Positions 26,727 through 35,340 of a stretch of 64,000 nucleotides of DNA are shown here, piece by piece. The notes under the pieces are model-generated. The model was not told where the DNA came from, searched no databases, and worked only from the letters and a program-made list of their open reading frames with translations. The stretch is from JAIWNK01 sp964453115 (GTDB taxonomy: Bacteria; Chloroflexota; Anaerolineae; Anaerolineales; Anaerolineaceae), in the NCBI GenBank assembly GCA_964453115.1, contig CAYVRT010000015.1:25326-89325 (forward strand). Reading direction: 5' to 3'. A program made the translations under genes and the position numbers. Position 1 is the stretch's first letter. The number at the start of each line of letters is the position of its first letter.

Positions 26727-27794
26727 TCACCGCGTCGCTGTTCGTTCCAGACGAACCAAATACTCCATTTCAATGAAGCGTTCCAGGTCCTCCAGAATCA
26801 TTCCAGCACCGCGCGCCACACAAGTCAACGGGTCCGCTGCCACCCAAACGCGCAAGTTCACCTCATCGTTCAGACGATCAGCCAACCCCTGCAACTGCGA
26901 ACCACCCCCCGCCAAGCAAATACCCGATTCAATCAAATCCGCCACAATTTCAGGCGGCGCCTCATCCAACGCATCCTTGATTGTATCTACAATCACCTGA
27001 ACAGAGCCAGCAATCGCCTCCCGGATTTCTACCGAAGAAATTTCCAGTGTCTCCGGCAATCCCGAAACCAGGTTCCGCCCCCGAACTGTCATCGTCCGCT
27101 CCGTTGTCAGCGGATAAGCCGAGCCAATCGTCATTTTCACCTGCTCCGCCATCCGTTCACCAATGAACAAATTGTACTTGTTACGGATATACTGGATAAT
27201 ATCCTGATCCATCTCATCCCCAGCAACCCGCAACGAGCGCGAGACAACCACCCCCCCCATAGAAATAATCGCCACCTCCGTTGTCCCACCGCCAATATCC
27301 ACAATCATACTTCCACGCACATCAGATACTGGAAGACCCGCCCCCAAAGCAGCTGCGCGCGGCTCTTCAATCAGGTATGCCTCACGCGCCCCTGCCGCAC
27401 GAGCCGCATCATACACAGCCCGCTTTTCAACTTCCGTTGCACCAGATGGAATCCCCACCACCACACGCGGGTTGGGCATCGGCATAATTGTCTGTAAATG
27501 CACCTTGCTCAAAAAGTATTCCAGCATATCCTTCGTGATATCAAACTCGGAAATTACCCCATCGCGCAAGGGACGAATGGCAATCACATCTGCCGGCGTA
27601 CGACCAACCATCTCCTTTGCCTGTGCGCCAACCGCAATCGTCCGACGCGTGCGTTTGTTGATAATCACCCACGATGGTTCATTAATAACAATTCCCTTCC
27701 CGCGCACATTTACCAATGTATTCGCTGTTCCCAGATCAATGCCAATATCCAGGGAAAGCAACCCAAGCAACCAGCCAAATGGATTAAAAGCCAA
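26727..27794 (-). CDS. mreB: Rod shape-determining actin homologue MreB
   Basis: 355 residues. The start codon is TTG at 27794, supported by AAGGAG six bases upstream and by the product start SLDIGIDLGTANTLV. Actin-fold motifs: phosphate 1 DLGTANTLV, VVVGIPSGATEVEKRA, the loop MIVDIGGGTTEVAIIS and CLAGGGSQLQGL. It forms membrane filaments that guide wall elongation. It is the first gene of the nine-gene block, with an extended -10 promoter upstream. Confidence 0.96.
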   Translation of the reverse strand: MAFNPFGWLLGLLSLDIGIDLGTANTLVNVRGKGIVINEPSWVIINKRTRRTIAVGAQAKEMVGRTPADVIAIRPLRDGVISEFDITKDMLEYFLSKVHLQTIMPMPNPRVVVGIPSGATEVEKRAVYDAARAAGAREAYLIEEPRAAALGAGLPVSDVRGSMIVDIGGGTTEVAIISMGGVVVSRSLRVAGDEMDQDIIQYIRNKYNLFIGERMAEQVKMTIGSAYPLTTERTMTVRGRNLVSGLPETLEISSVEIREAIAGSVQVIVDTIKDALDEAPPEIVADLIESGICLAGGGSQLQGLADRLNDEVNLRVWVAADPLTCVARGAGMILEDLERFIEMEYLVRLERTATR

Positions 27795-27858
27795 AAGGTT
27801 CTCCTTCAGTAACCGGCTATGGCAAACACCACAGCCGCAAATTGTCTACCGTGTTGAA

Positions 27859-27867
27859 ATTATACCA
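27859..27867 (-). promoter_or_regulatory. Extended -10 promoter for the mreB operon
   Basis: On the minus strand TGGTATAAT is an extended -10 element, 64 bases before the mreB start. The AT-rich gap also carries the tRNA-Gly promoter in the opposite direction (27884-27911), so the two promoters are divergent and nearly back to back. Confidence 0.6.
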
Positions 27868-27883
27868 TACCCAATTACAGTTC

Positions 27884-27911
27884 TTGACAAGCCTCAATTT
27901 GCGATTATAAT
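27884..27911 (+). promoter_or_regulatory. Consensus promoter of tRNA-Gly
   Basis: TTGACA (27884-27889) and TATAAT (27906-27911) are both perfect consensus hexamers, 16 bases apart. Transcription would start a few bases before the tRNA at 27925. Confidence 0.85.
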
Positions 27912-27924
27912 ACCACCATTCCAA

Positions 27925-27997
27925 GCGGGTGTCGCCAAGTGGTAAGGCAGTAGCTTCCCAAGCTACCATTCCGTGGGTTCGAATCCCATCACCCGCT
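27925..27997 (+). tRNA. tRNA-Gly, anticodon CCC
   Basis: 73 bases fold as a cloverleaf. Acceptor GCGGGTG pairs with CACCCGC, D arm GCC/GGC, anticodon stem GTAGC/GCTAC with loop TTCCCAA (anticodon CCC, codon GGG), and T arm GTGGG/CCCAT with TTCGAAT. The CCA end is not encoded. Confidence 0.95.
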
Positions 27998-28001
27998 CAA
28001 G

Positions 28002-28024
28002 CACCCCTTTTGGGGTGTTTTTTT
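28002..28024 (+). terminator. Rho-independent terminator of tRNA-Gly
   Basis: CACCCC (28002-28007), TTTT loop and GGGGTG (28012-28017) are followed by seven T residues. It lies five bases after the tRNA. Confidence 0.9.
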
Positions 28025-28111
28025 GTTTTTCTTTACAAATATGCAAACCCCAAAATCGCCCAAATATGGATAAATGCAGGCGAAAAATAGTAGCTTTATT
28101 TTCGCCTTTTA

Positions 28112-28120
28112 TGCTAAAAT
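28112..28120 (+). promoter_or_regulatory. Extended -10 promoter of the sensory island
   Basis: TGCTAAAAT fits an extended -10 element 20 bases before the first response-regulator ATG (28141). An AGTAGGAG ribosome site lies between. Genes from here to 47368 run in one direction with gaps of 16 bases or less, so this may drive the whole island. Confidence 0.55.
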
Positions 28121-28140
28121 CGTAGTAGGAGTTTCTTAAC

Positions 28141-28518
28141 ATGAATAACCCTCCAATCATCCTACACGTTGAAGATAATGCCGAAAACCGTTTGCTCGTC
28201 CGGCGACTACTGCTTTCGGAAGGGTATCAAATCTACGAAGCAGAGAACGCCAAAAAGGCCTTACAAATCGTTCGGGAACACATCCCCGATTTAATTTTAA
28301 TGGATATTAACATGCCCGACATGGATGGTTACTCTCTCACTTATGAAATCAAATCCCTACCCGGCCTGGAAAGCGTTCCTGTCATTGCCCTGACAGCCAA
28401 TGTAATGAAGGGCGACCGTGAACGCACTCTACAAGCCGGATGTGATGGTTATATTGAAAAACCAATTGACATTGACCGTTTCCTCGATCAGGTAGCGGCA
28501 TTCTTGAAAAACGCATAA
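28141..28518 (+). CDS. CheY-like stand-alone response regulator
   Basis: 125 residues forming one receiver domain: acidic VEDNAEN near residue 10, phospho-acceptor Asp55 in LILMDINMPDMDG, Thr in ALTANVM and Lys in EKPIDIDRF. There is no output domain. This type often serves as a phospho-shuttle or as a target of hybrid kinases. The next gene is a second such protein, 10 bases on. Confidence 0.93.
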   Translation: MNNPPIILHVEDNAENRLLVRRLLLSEGYQIYEAENAKKALQIVREHIPDLILMDINMPDMDGYSLTYEIKSLPGLESVPVIALTANVMKGDRERTLQAGCDGYIEKPIDIDRFLDQVAAFLKNA

Positions 28519-28528
28519 GGATACCAGC

Positions 28529-28951
28529 ATGGACAATGACCAACTCCAAGGATCAGCCAAAGACATCACTGTTCTGGTTGTTGAAGACAATGTATCGAAC
28601 TTTGTCCTGATTGCCCGTATGTTGGGCTTCCTGGGCATTCATTGTGAATGGAAAACCTCCGGCTACGAAGTCGTTGAATTCGCGGATACACTTCCCCGCA
28701 TAGACCTGGTCTTGATGGATATCCGACTACCCTACGAGGATGGATATGGCGCCATGCGCAAGCTACGCAACGCCCCTCGTCTCAAAGATGTCCCGATTAT
28801 TGCTGTAACAGCAGAAGCCAGCATTGAGCAAATGAACAAAGCCCGACAGGCCGGCTTTAATGGCTTCCTTGCCAAACCGCTTGACCCCGACCGCTTCCCC
28901 GATCAAATTCAGCGCATCCTGTCCGGCGAACCTGTATGGGAAGTTGAATAA
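28529..28951 (+). CDS. Second CheY-like stand-alone response regulator
   Basis: 140 residues, one receiver domain with VVEDNVSN near residue 17, phospho-acceptor Asp64 in VLMDIRLPYEDG, AVTAEAS and AKPLDPDRF. It is related to, but clearly distinct from, the preceding regulator. A short N-terminal extension and a C-terminal tail (GEPVWEVE) flank the domain. No output domain. A good AAGGAG precedes the following receptor gene. Confidence 0.92.
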   Translation: MDNDQLQGSAKDITVLVVEDNVSNFVLIARMLGFLGIHCEWKTSGYEVVEFADTLPRIDLVLMDIRLPYEDGYGAMRKLRNAPRLKDVPIIAVTAEASIEQMNKARQAGFNGFLAKPLDPDRFPDQIQRILSGEPVWEVE

Positions 28952-28960
28952 GGAGTTTCC

Positions 28961-31900
28961 ATGCCCCCCAAGCGAGCCACCCCAGCGAAATCTCAGCCCA
29001 AACAGTCCCGCTTTCGTCAAAGCCTTGCCCGAAGAACAGTTTTCCAGGTCCTCTTGCTCGCTCTGTTGCCTGTCATCGCTGTTAGCACAGCCATCCTGAT
29101 CCTCAGCCGCCAGCTCCTCACCGATCAATTATCTTCCCAATTCAACACCGTCCATCAAAATTATTCCAACCAGCTTGTCAATCTTGTCAATTCGCGCCAA
29201 AGCACCCTCGACAAGCTCAAGCAAGATCCACAATTCTCAGAAGCAGCGAACGTCATCCTCAACCCCGGCTCTACCGAAAGTCAGCTATCCCTGGCACGCT
29301 GGCAAATTTTGGCCGTTGTTGCCAATGTCAACTTCTCACCCGGTGCCGAAGCCAGTTTCGATCAAATCATCATTGCCGACCCACTGGGCAATGTTGTCTT
29401 TAGCACCCAACCCGATTGGCTGGCAAATAACTATTCCTCCAGCCCCACGTTCCAGCGCCTGCTCGGCACCAACGAATCCAACCTCCTCTACAACCTCCCA
29501 CCCCTCTATCTTGATCAAACCGTTTTGGTTAGCAGCCGCGTTTTCATCTCGGAAGAGGTAGATGGCATCGTAACCATCATGGGTTTCAGCATTAACAACC
29601 TGCCGCGCGACCTGTTAGCCAATATCAAAACTTACTTTCCTACCGGCACTGGGTACATCTACACCAGCAATCAACAAATTCTGCGCTACTCTGCTGAAGT
29701 CAACCGCATTGTTCCCATCACACTCGATGAAAATCAACAAACTCGTTGGGTCTCTCGCATCTCCAGCGCTGGACAAACCCAAATTCTCGACAGCCTGTCT
29801 TTCGATGAACAGCCAATCCTCAGTTATGCCGCCCCTCTTCCTGGCACCAAATCTAGCTTAATCATTGAAGTTCCACGCGACTTCTTCCTCAATCAATTCC
29901 AATACATCATCAACATTTCCCTCATTCTTCTTGGTGTTGCTCTGGTACTTGTTGGCGGCCTTGTGTACCTGGGCATCAATCGCATCGTTCGCCCACTCGT
30001 CAAACTTGCTGGAGTTGCTCAATCCTTCACCAGTGGGGATTGGGCGCAGCGCGCCGAGGTGGTACGAAATGACGAAATTGGCCTCCTCGCCCATTCCTTC
30101 AACGCCATGGTAGATCAACTAACCGATTTCTACCAATCCCTCGAAGCAAAAGTAGAAGAGCGCACCCGACAGTTACGCACCGCTTCTGAAGTTGCCCAAC
30201 TCGCCATTCAATCAGCCCAGCGCCAGGAAATTGTGCAACGCACCGCTGATTTGATCACCGAACGCTTTGGCTTTGAATATGCCGCCATCTTGCTGGTGGA
30301 TGACACCAATAGTTACGCATCCATCGAAGGTCTCAGCGGCGGCGATGCTGAAACCCGCAACATCTACCAGCAGCGTTTCCCGCTCAACACGCACCGCCAA
30401 TTATCTGAAGTCATATCGCTCAATCAGCCACGCATCAATCAGCGCATTGATCGGGAAGACCCCATCTTCCAGGACACCCTGATTATGCTCAGCTCCGAGT
30501 CCCAGGTCATTGTCCCTATCTCCATCGGCGCAGAAGTAATCGGCCTCCTCGACGTACAAAGCGTCCACCCCAACACCTTCGACTCAGAAAACTTACCCGT
30601 CTTCCAAACCCTTGCCAGCCAGCTTGCCATTGGTCTGCGCAACATCTTCCTGGTTGAAGCAGCTCAAATCAACCTCGAAGAAACCAACCTGCTCTACCGC
30701 GCCAGCCGTCAAATTGCACAAGCCAACAACGAAACAGAAGTGCTCCAACACCTGGAAGAGGCCATCGGTCAAACCAATTACGTTAGCATGATTTTAAACG
30801 TAGAAGACGATCATCTCATCCTCGCCAAATTACACGACCCGCGCGGTGGAAGGCTGGACGCTAACCTGCGCGGCATTTCGCTCCCCATGCAGCGCGGCCT
30901 GGAACGCCTGGCCGAAAACCACGTCCTCATTCAAGAGAACCTCCTCTCACCATCCGAATTCGCCAGCCTGATGAATTTTCTCGTACGCCGAGAATGCCGC
31001 TCCGCAGCGCTTGTACCCATCCTCGTCGAGGGCGTCCCAACTCAAGTCATTGCCCTGGGAGCGCGGGATACAGGGGCCTTCACCCCCAGTTCGTTGCAAC
31101 CCTTCTCAAGCCTTGCAGAAGTGATTGGTAACTCGCTCAGTCGCTTCAAGCTCATCCAAATGCTGCGTCAACGCCTCAGCGAGCTTGAAATTCTGGCCTC
31201 AATGAGCGAAACGATCTCAACCGAGACAGATCCCATCACCCTCTTTCGCTCCCTCCATAAGCTCTTTGGCGATTCGCTCGGCAGCGATTTAACCTTTGCC
31301 ATCACACTCTACGATGCAATTGCCAACACAATTGAAGTCCCCTACATGTACGAAGGCAGCGAAATTACCAATGTTGCGGCCTTTCCATTAGGCGAGGGCC
31401 TCACTTCCTACCTCATCCGCACCAAAAAGCCCCTCCTCATCGCCCGCAACACAGAACAAGTCACCAGACAACTAGGCGCAAAAACGATTGGCAAACCTGC
31501 TCGCTCCTGGATGGGTGCACCACTCATGGTAGGCGGTGAAGTAATTGGTGCTGTCATCCTACAGGATACCGAACGCGAAGAGCGCTTCAACGATCAAGAT
31601 CTCAAACTCCTCTCCACTGTTGCTCCTTCAATTGCCACAGCTGTTCGCAACGCCCAATTGTTGACCAAAATGCAACAAAGCATTCAAGCCTTTGAGCAAG
31701 AACACCTCTTGCTGCAAAATCTGCTACAAAACATCCCTGAACAGGTTTTCTTCAAGAACAGCCAGGGCCGTTACATGCGGGTTAGCAATTCATATGCTAC
31801 TCAATACCCCAACATTTCATCAGCTGACGACTTAATTGGACACACCGACCTGGAATTGCAAGGCGAACAAGCATCAATCTCCTATCGCGATGAGCAAACC

Positions 31901-33250
31901 ATCATCTTTAACGGCGAACCGGAAATTGGCAAACTAATCGAAACAACCGATCCAGATGGCAACCAGCGCTGGTACATTCATTCTCGCCTGCCCATGCAAG
32001 ATGCTCAAGGCAATCCAATGGGCCTCATGGGCATCATCCAAGATGTAAGCGAACTGAAAGCATCTGAACAGCTGTCTCAACGACGAGCCGAGCGTGTCAA
32101 CACCGCAGCCGAAATTGCCCGCGACACAGCCGGCACCCTGGATGCAGAAGAACTGTTACGACGTGCTGTCTATGTCATTCGCGACCGGTTTGGCTTCTAT
32201 CATGCAGGCATCTTCCTCATCGAACGCGGCAGCGAAACAGCCGTTCTCCGTGAAGCCACCGGCGAGGCCGGGGAGAAGATGAAAGCCGCTAGCCATCAAT
32301 TAGCCATCGGTTCCGTTTCCCTGGTTGGACGTTGTGCTGCCGCCCACAAACCCATGCTCAGCAATGACGTTCGCAAAGAACTAAATTACTTCCCTAACCC
32401 CATGCTCCCCAACACTCGCGCCGAACTTGCCATCCCGCTCATTGCTGGTGATGAATTGCTGGGCGTTTTGGATGTCCAAAGTACACAAACTGGCGCTTTC
32501 AAAGAGGAAGATATTAACACACTCCAGGCTGTTGCAGATCAGCTAGCCACCGCATTGCTCAACAGCCGCCTGTTTGGCAAAACACAAGAAAACATCAACA
32601 AACACCGCATCCTGCACCAAATTACCGCTGCTGCTGCAGCAGCAGGCGATATTGATTCAGCCCTGGCAGCAACGGTTCAAAGCCTGCGATCCTCAATGGA
32701 AGGCAACCGAGTAGCAATCTTCTTCCCAGATGCTCAATCCATGTTGAGCATTCGCGCCTCCGCTGGTTATGAAGAAAAAGCGCTTGAAACCACTTGGGTC
32801 AAATCTGGCGAAGGCATCGTTGGCACCGTAGCTCAAACCCGGCAGCCCATCCGAGTCAATGACACCCGCACCGACTCACGTTATATAGAAGGCGATTCCG
32901 ATACCCGCTCCGAGCTGGCTGTTCCAATCCTCTTCAAAGACGAACTACTTGGCGTGCTAAACATTGAAAGCCCCCACCTGATGGCCTACGACGAAAACGA
33001 CCAGGAAATTCTTGCCACGCTTGGTAACAACCTTGGCTCCATCATTGCCAATGCCAACCTGGTTGCCAGAGTACGCAAACAAGTTGAGCGACAACGTCAG
33101 CTATACGAAATCACTGGACGAATCCGACGCTCAAACGATCTTGAAACCATCCTGCAAACCTCTGTCAACGAAATCGGCCAGGCTGTTCGCGCTCAAAACG
33201 TTGTGGTACGCATCCACCCGCCCGAACGCAATTCTCAGGAGGAAGCATGA
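28961..33250 (+). CDS. Large membrane receptor: extracellular sensor, HAMP, five GAF and one PAS domain
   Basis: 1429 residues. Order: cytosolic basic tail, membrane helix (about 28-49), extracellular Cache-like region (50-310), second helix (315-338), HAMP (340-395), GAF (408-563), GAF (576-726), GAF (740-900), PAS (913-1030), GAF (1045-1203), GAF (1213-1366), and a short C-terminal module (1377-1420). There is no kinase, cyclase or phosphodiesterase domain, so it needs a partner for output. The fourth GAF belongs to a subtype repeated in the next four sensory proteins. The next gene starts in its stop codon (ATGA). Confidence 0.88.
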   Translation: MPPKRATPAKSQPKQSRFRQSLARRTVFQVLLLALLPVIAVSTAILILSRQLLTDQLSSQFNTVHQNYSNQLVNLVNSRQSTLDKLKQDPQFSEAANVILNPGSTESQLSLARWQILAVVANVNFSPGAEASFDQIIIADPLGNVVFSTQPDWLANNYSSSPTFQRLLGTNESNLLYNLPPLYLDQTVLVSSRVFISEEVDGIVTIMGFSINNLPRDLLANIKTYFPTGTGYIYTSNQQILRYSAEVNRIVPITLDENQQTRWVSRISSAGQTQILDSLSFDEQPILSYAAPLPGTKSSLIIEVPRDFFLNQFQYIINISLILLGVALVLVGGLVYLGINRIVRPLVKLAGVAQSFTSGDWAQRAEVVRNDEIGLLAHSFNAMVDQLTDFYQSLEAKVEERTRQLRTASEVAQLAIQSAQRQEIVQRTADLITERFGFEYAAILLVDDTNSYASIEGLSGGDAETRNIYQQRFPLNTHRQLSEVISLNQPRINQRIDREDPIFQDTLIMLSSESQVIVPISIGAEVIGLLDVQSVHPNTFDSENLPVFQTLASQLAIGLRNIFLVEAAQINLEETNLLYRASRQIAQANNETEVLQHLEEAIGQTNYVSMILNVEDDHLILAKLHDPRGGRLDANLRGISLPMQRGLERLAENHVLIQENLLSPSEFASLMNFLVRRECRSAALVPILVEGVPTQVIALGARDTGAFTPSSLQPFSSLAEVIGNSLSRFKLIQMLRQRLSELEILASMSETISTETDPITLFRSLHKLFGDSLGSDLTFAITLYDAIANTIEVPYMYEGSEITNVAAFPLGEGLTSYLIRTKKPLLIARNTEQVTRQLGAKTIGKPARSWMGAPLMVGGEVIGAVILQDTEREERFNDQDLKLLSTVAPSIATAVRNAQLLTKMQQSIQAFEQEHLLLQNLLQNIPEQVFFKNSQGRYMRVSNSYATQYPNISSADDLIGHTDLELQGEQASISYRDEQTIIFNGEPEIGKLIETTDPDGNQRWYIHSRLPMQDAQGNPMGLMGIIQDVSELKASEQLSQRRAERVNTAAEIARDTAGTLDAEELLRRAVYVIRDRFGFYHAGIFLIERGSETAVLREATGEAGEKMKAASHQLAIGSVSLVGRCAAAHKPMLSNDVRKELNYFPNPMLPNTRAELAIPLIAGDELLGVLDVQSTQTGAFKEEDINTLQAVADQLATALLNSRLFGKTQENINKHRILHQITAAAAAAGDIDSALAATVQSLRSSMEGNRVAIFFPDAQSMLSIRASAGYEEKALETTWVKSGEGIVGTVAQTRQPIRVNDTRTDSRYIEGDSDTRSELAVPILFKDELLGVLNIESPHLMAYDENDQEILATLGNNLGSIIANANLVARVRKQVERQRQLYEITGRIRRSNDLETILQTSVNEIGQAVRAQNVVVRIHPPERNSQEEA

Positions 33251-35340
33251 ACCGCCCCACCGGAAGGCTGCAAACCCGTCTCATCATTCTAACGCTCACC
33301 ATCACACTGCCGCTCTTTCTCATCACACTTCTCATCTCCAACTACACCGCCGGCCAAACCCTGACCAGGCTAGCCGATGATTCCCTGCGTTCCACCAATC
33401 AAAACCTGTCTCTCAATCTAACCTCATGGTTTGAACTCAATAAAGGATCACTGATCCAAATGTCGCTCTCGCGCGATATCGAATCCATGGACCCGCTTCG
33501 CCAAAAACCAATTCTGCAAGCCCTCACAATCTCCAATCCCAACATTTACCTAGCAAGCACCACCAACACAGCAGGCATGAATGTCACACGTAGCGATCAA
33601 GATGGATTAATTGATTACAGTGATCGAGAATGGTTTCAAAAAGCAATTGGCGGGCAAGAAATTGCTACACAGACCCTCATTGGACGAACAAGCCGCAAAC
33701 CCGCGCTCGTTGTCTCTGCGCCCATTCGCAATGATGAAAATCAGATCATTGGCGTTGCCATGTTTGCCACCACGCTCGACGCATTAAGTCGCCAAGTCAA
33801 CCTCAACCGCATTGGCGAAACTGGCTATGCATACATTATTGACGACAAAGATCAAATTGTTGTTCACCCCGACCCCGAAGTCACCTCCGAATTACGAAAA
33901 ATCAGCGACTACCCACCTGTCCAGGCCCTGCGCTCGGGTGTCACTGGCATATATACCTTCACAGACGAAAATGGCATCAAATGGCGCTCATACATCAGCA
34001 AAGAGTCCAATGAATGGGGAGTTATCGTCCAGGCACAAAACGCAGAAATCCTCGCACCTGTTTACCGTACCCGCACCAACTTAATCATCATGAGTATTTT
34101 GAGCATCATCCTGCTCTCCATTTTTACCACCCTGGTCGCTCGCCGCATCATCGGCCCCATCAACGCGTTAACCGAAACAGCCATTGCCATTTCCGGCGGT
34201 GACCTTAACCGCATTGCCCCCGTGCAAAGCAATGATGAAATTGGTGTGCTTGGTTCCACCTTTAATGAGATGACCAGCAAACTACGCCGTTCGCTTGAAG
34301 AATTGCAATACGGCATTCAGCAACGCACATCCCAACTCGAACACGCATTACGCCAACTCCGCACAGCTGCTGAAATCTCCACTTCCATTGTATCGCTGCG
34401 CGACCCCCAAACCCTGTTGCAAAACGTCGTTGATTTGGTGCGTGAACGCTTTGATCTATATTATGTTGGCCTCTTCATCAGTGATGAACGTGACGAATAT
34501 GCCTTGCTACGTGCTGGCACAGGCGAAGCAGGCGAAAAAATGATCTCGGAAGGCCACCGACTGCTCATTGGCGGCTCTTCGATGATTGGTTGGTGCATTG
34601 CTCGAAGAGAAGCACGTATCTCTCAAGAAGTTGTCTCTGAATCAGTGCGCTTCAAAAACCCCAACCTTCCTCTAACCCGTTCCGAAATGGCCTTGCCAAT
34701 TGTCGGGCGTAATAAGGTGCTTGGCGCCCTCTCCATTCAGTCCAGCGAGCCCAATGCCTTTACACAGGATGACATCCTCGTCCTGCAAGGAATTGCAGAC
34801 AACCTTGCAACCGCACTGGAAAATTCCGAACTACAGGTACAAGCCCGACAAGCCATTGATGAAATCCGCATCCTCAACCGATCCTACGTGCAAACCGTCT
34901 GGGAAACGGCCATTCAGCAACACGGCCAATTGGAAGCACAATACCACCCGGCTCGCGCCAAACGGAAAAAGCATCTATCCAAATCAGTGACTATTCCCCT
35001 TATCGTGCGCGATAACCCCATTGGCGAAATCGAAGTCGAAATCCCCGGCGAAGAAATCTCAGAAGAAGATGCCGAATTCATTAACGCACTGGCTGTGCAA
35101 ACCGCTCTTGCCGTCGAAAACGCTCGCCTGCTGGAAGAGACCCAACGCAACGCCCAACAAGAGCAGCAACTCAATGAAATGACAGCGCTCTTCTCGCGCG
35201 CAGTCTCCGTTGAAGAAATCCTCAAAACTGCCATTAGCGAAATTGGCAGAATTCCTGGTATCTCAGAAATCTCCATTCGCCTGGCCGAAACAGAATCATC
35301 CAACCACAATGGTCACAACCCCGAGGAGACCCTGGCATGA
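33247..35340 (+). CDS. Membrane receptor: dCache-like sensor, HAMP and GAF domains, no kinase
   Basis: 697 residues. Membrane helix (11-35), extracellular dCache-like domain (36-270) with the GETGYAYIIDDKDQIVVHPD motif common in such sensors, second helix (278-302), HAMP (300-352), coiled coil, GAF (370-530), a divergent GAF-like region (535-630), and the short C-terminal module (about 640-680). No catalytic output domain. Its start overlaps the previous stop and its stop overlaps the next start (ATGA at both ends). Confidence 0.88.
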   Translation: MNRPTGRLQTRLIILTLTITLPLFLITLLISNYTAGQTLTRLADDSLRSTNQNLSLNLTSWFELNKGSLIQMSLSRDIESMDPLRQKPILQALTISNPNIYLASTTNTAGMNVTRSDQDGLIDYSDREWFQKAIGGQEIATQTLIGRTSRKPALVVSAPIRNDENQIIGVAMFATTLDALSRQVNLNRIGETGYAYIIDDKDQIVVHPDPEVTSELRKISDYPPVQALRSGVTGIYTFTDENGIKWRSYISKESNEWGVIVQAQNAEILAPVYRTRTNLIIMSILSIILLSIFTTLVARRIIGPINALTETAIAISGGDLNRIAPVQSNDEIGVLGSTFNEMTSKLRRSLEELQYGIQQRTSQLEHALRQLRTAAEISTSIVSLRDPQTLLQNVVDLVRERFDLYYVGLFISDERDEYALLRAGTGEAGEKMISEGHRLLIGGSSMIGWCIARREARISQEVVSESVRFKNPNLPLTRSEMALPIVGRNKVLGALSIQSSEPNAFTQDDILVLQGIADNLATALENSELQVQARQAIDEIRILNRSYVQTVWETAIQQHGQLEAQYHPARAKRKKHLSKSVTIPLIVRDNPIGEIEVEIPGEEISEEDAEFINALAVQTALAVENARLLEETQRNAQQEQQLNEMTALFSRAVSVEEILKTAISEIGRIPGISEISIRLAETESSNHNGHNPEETLA

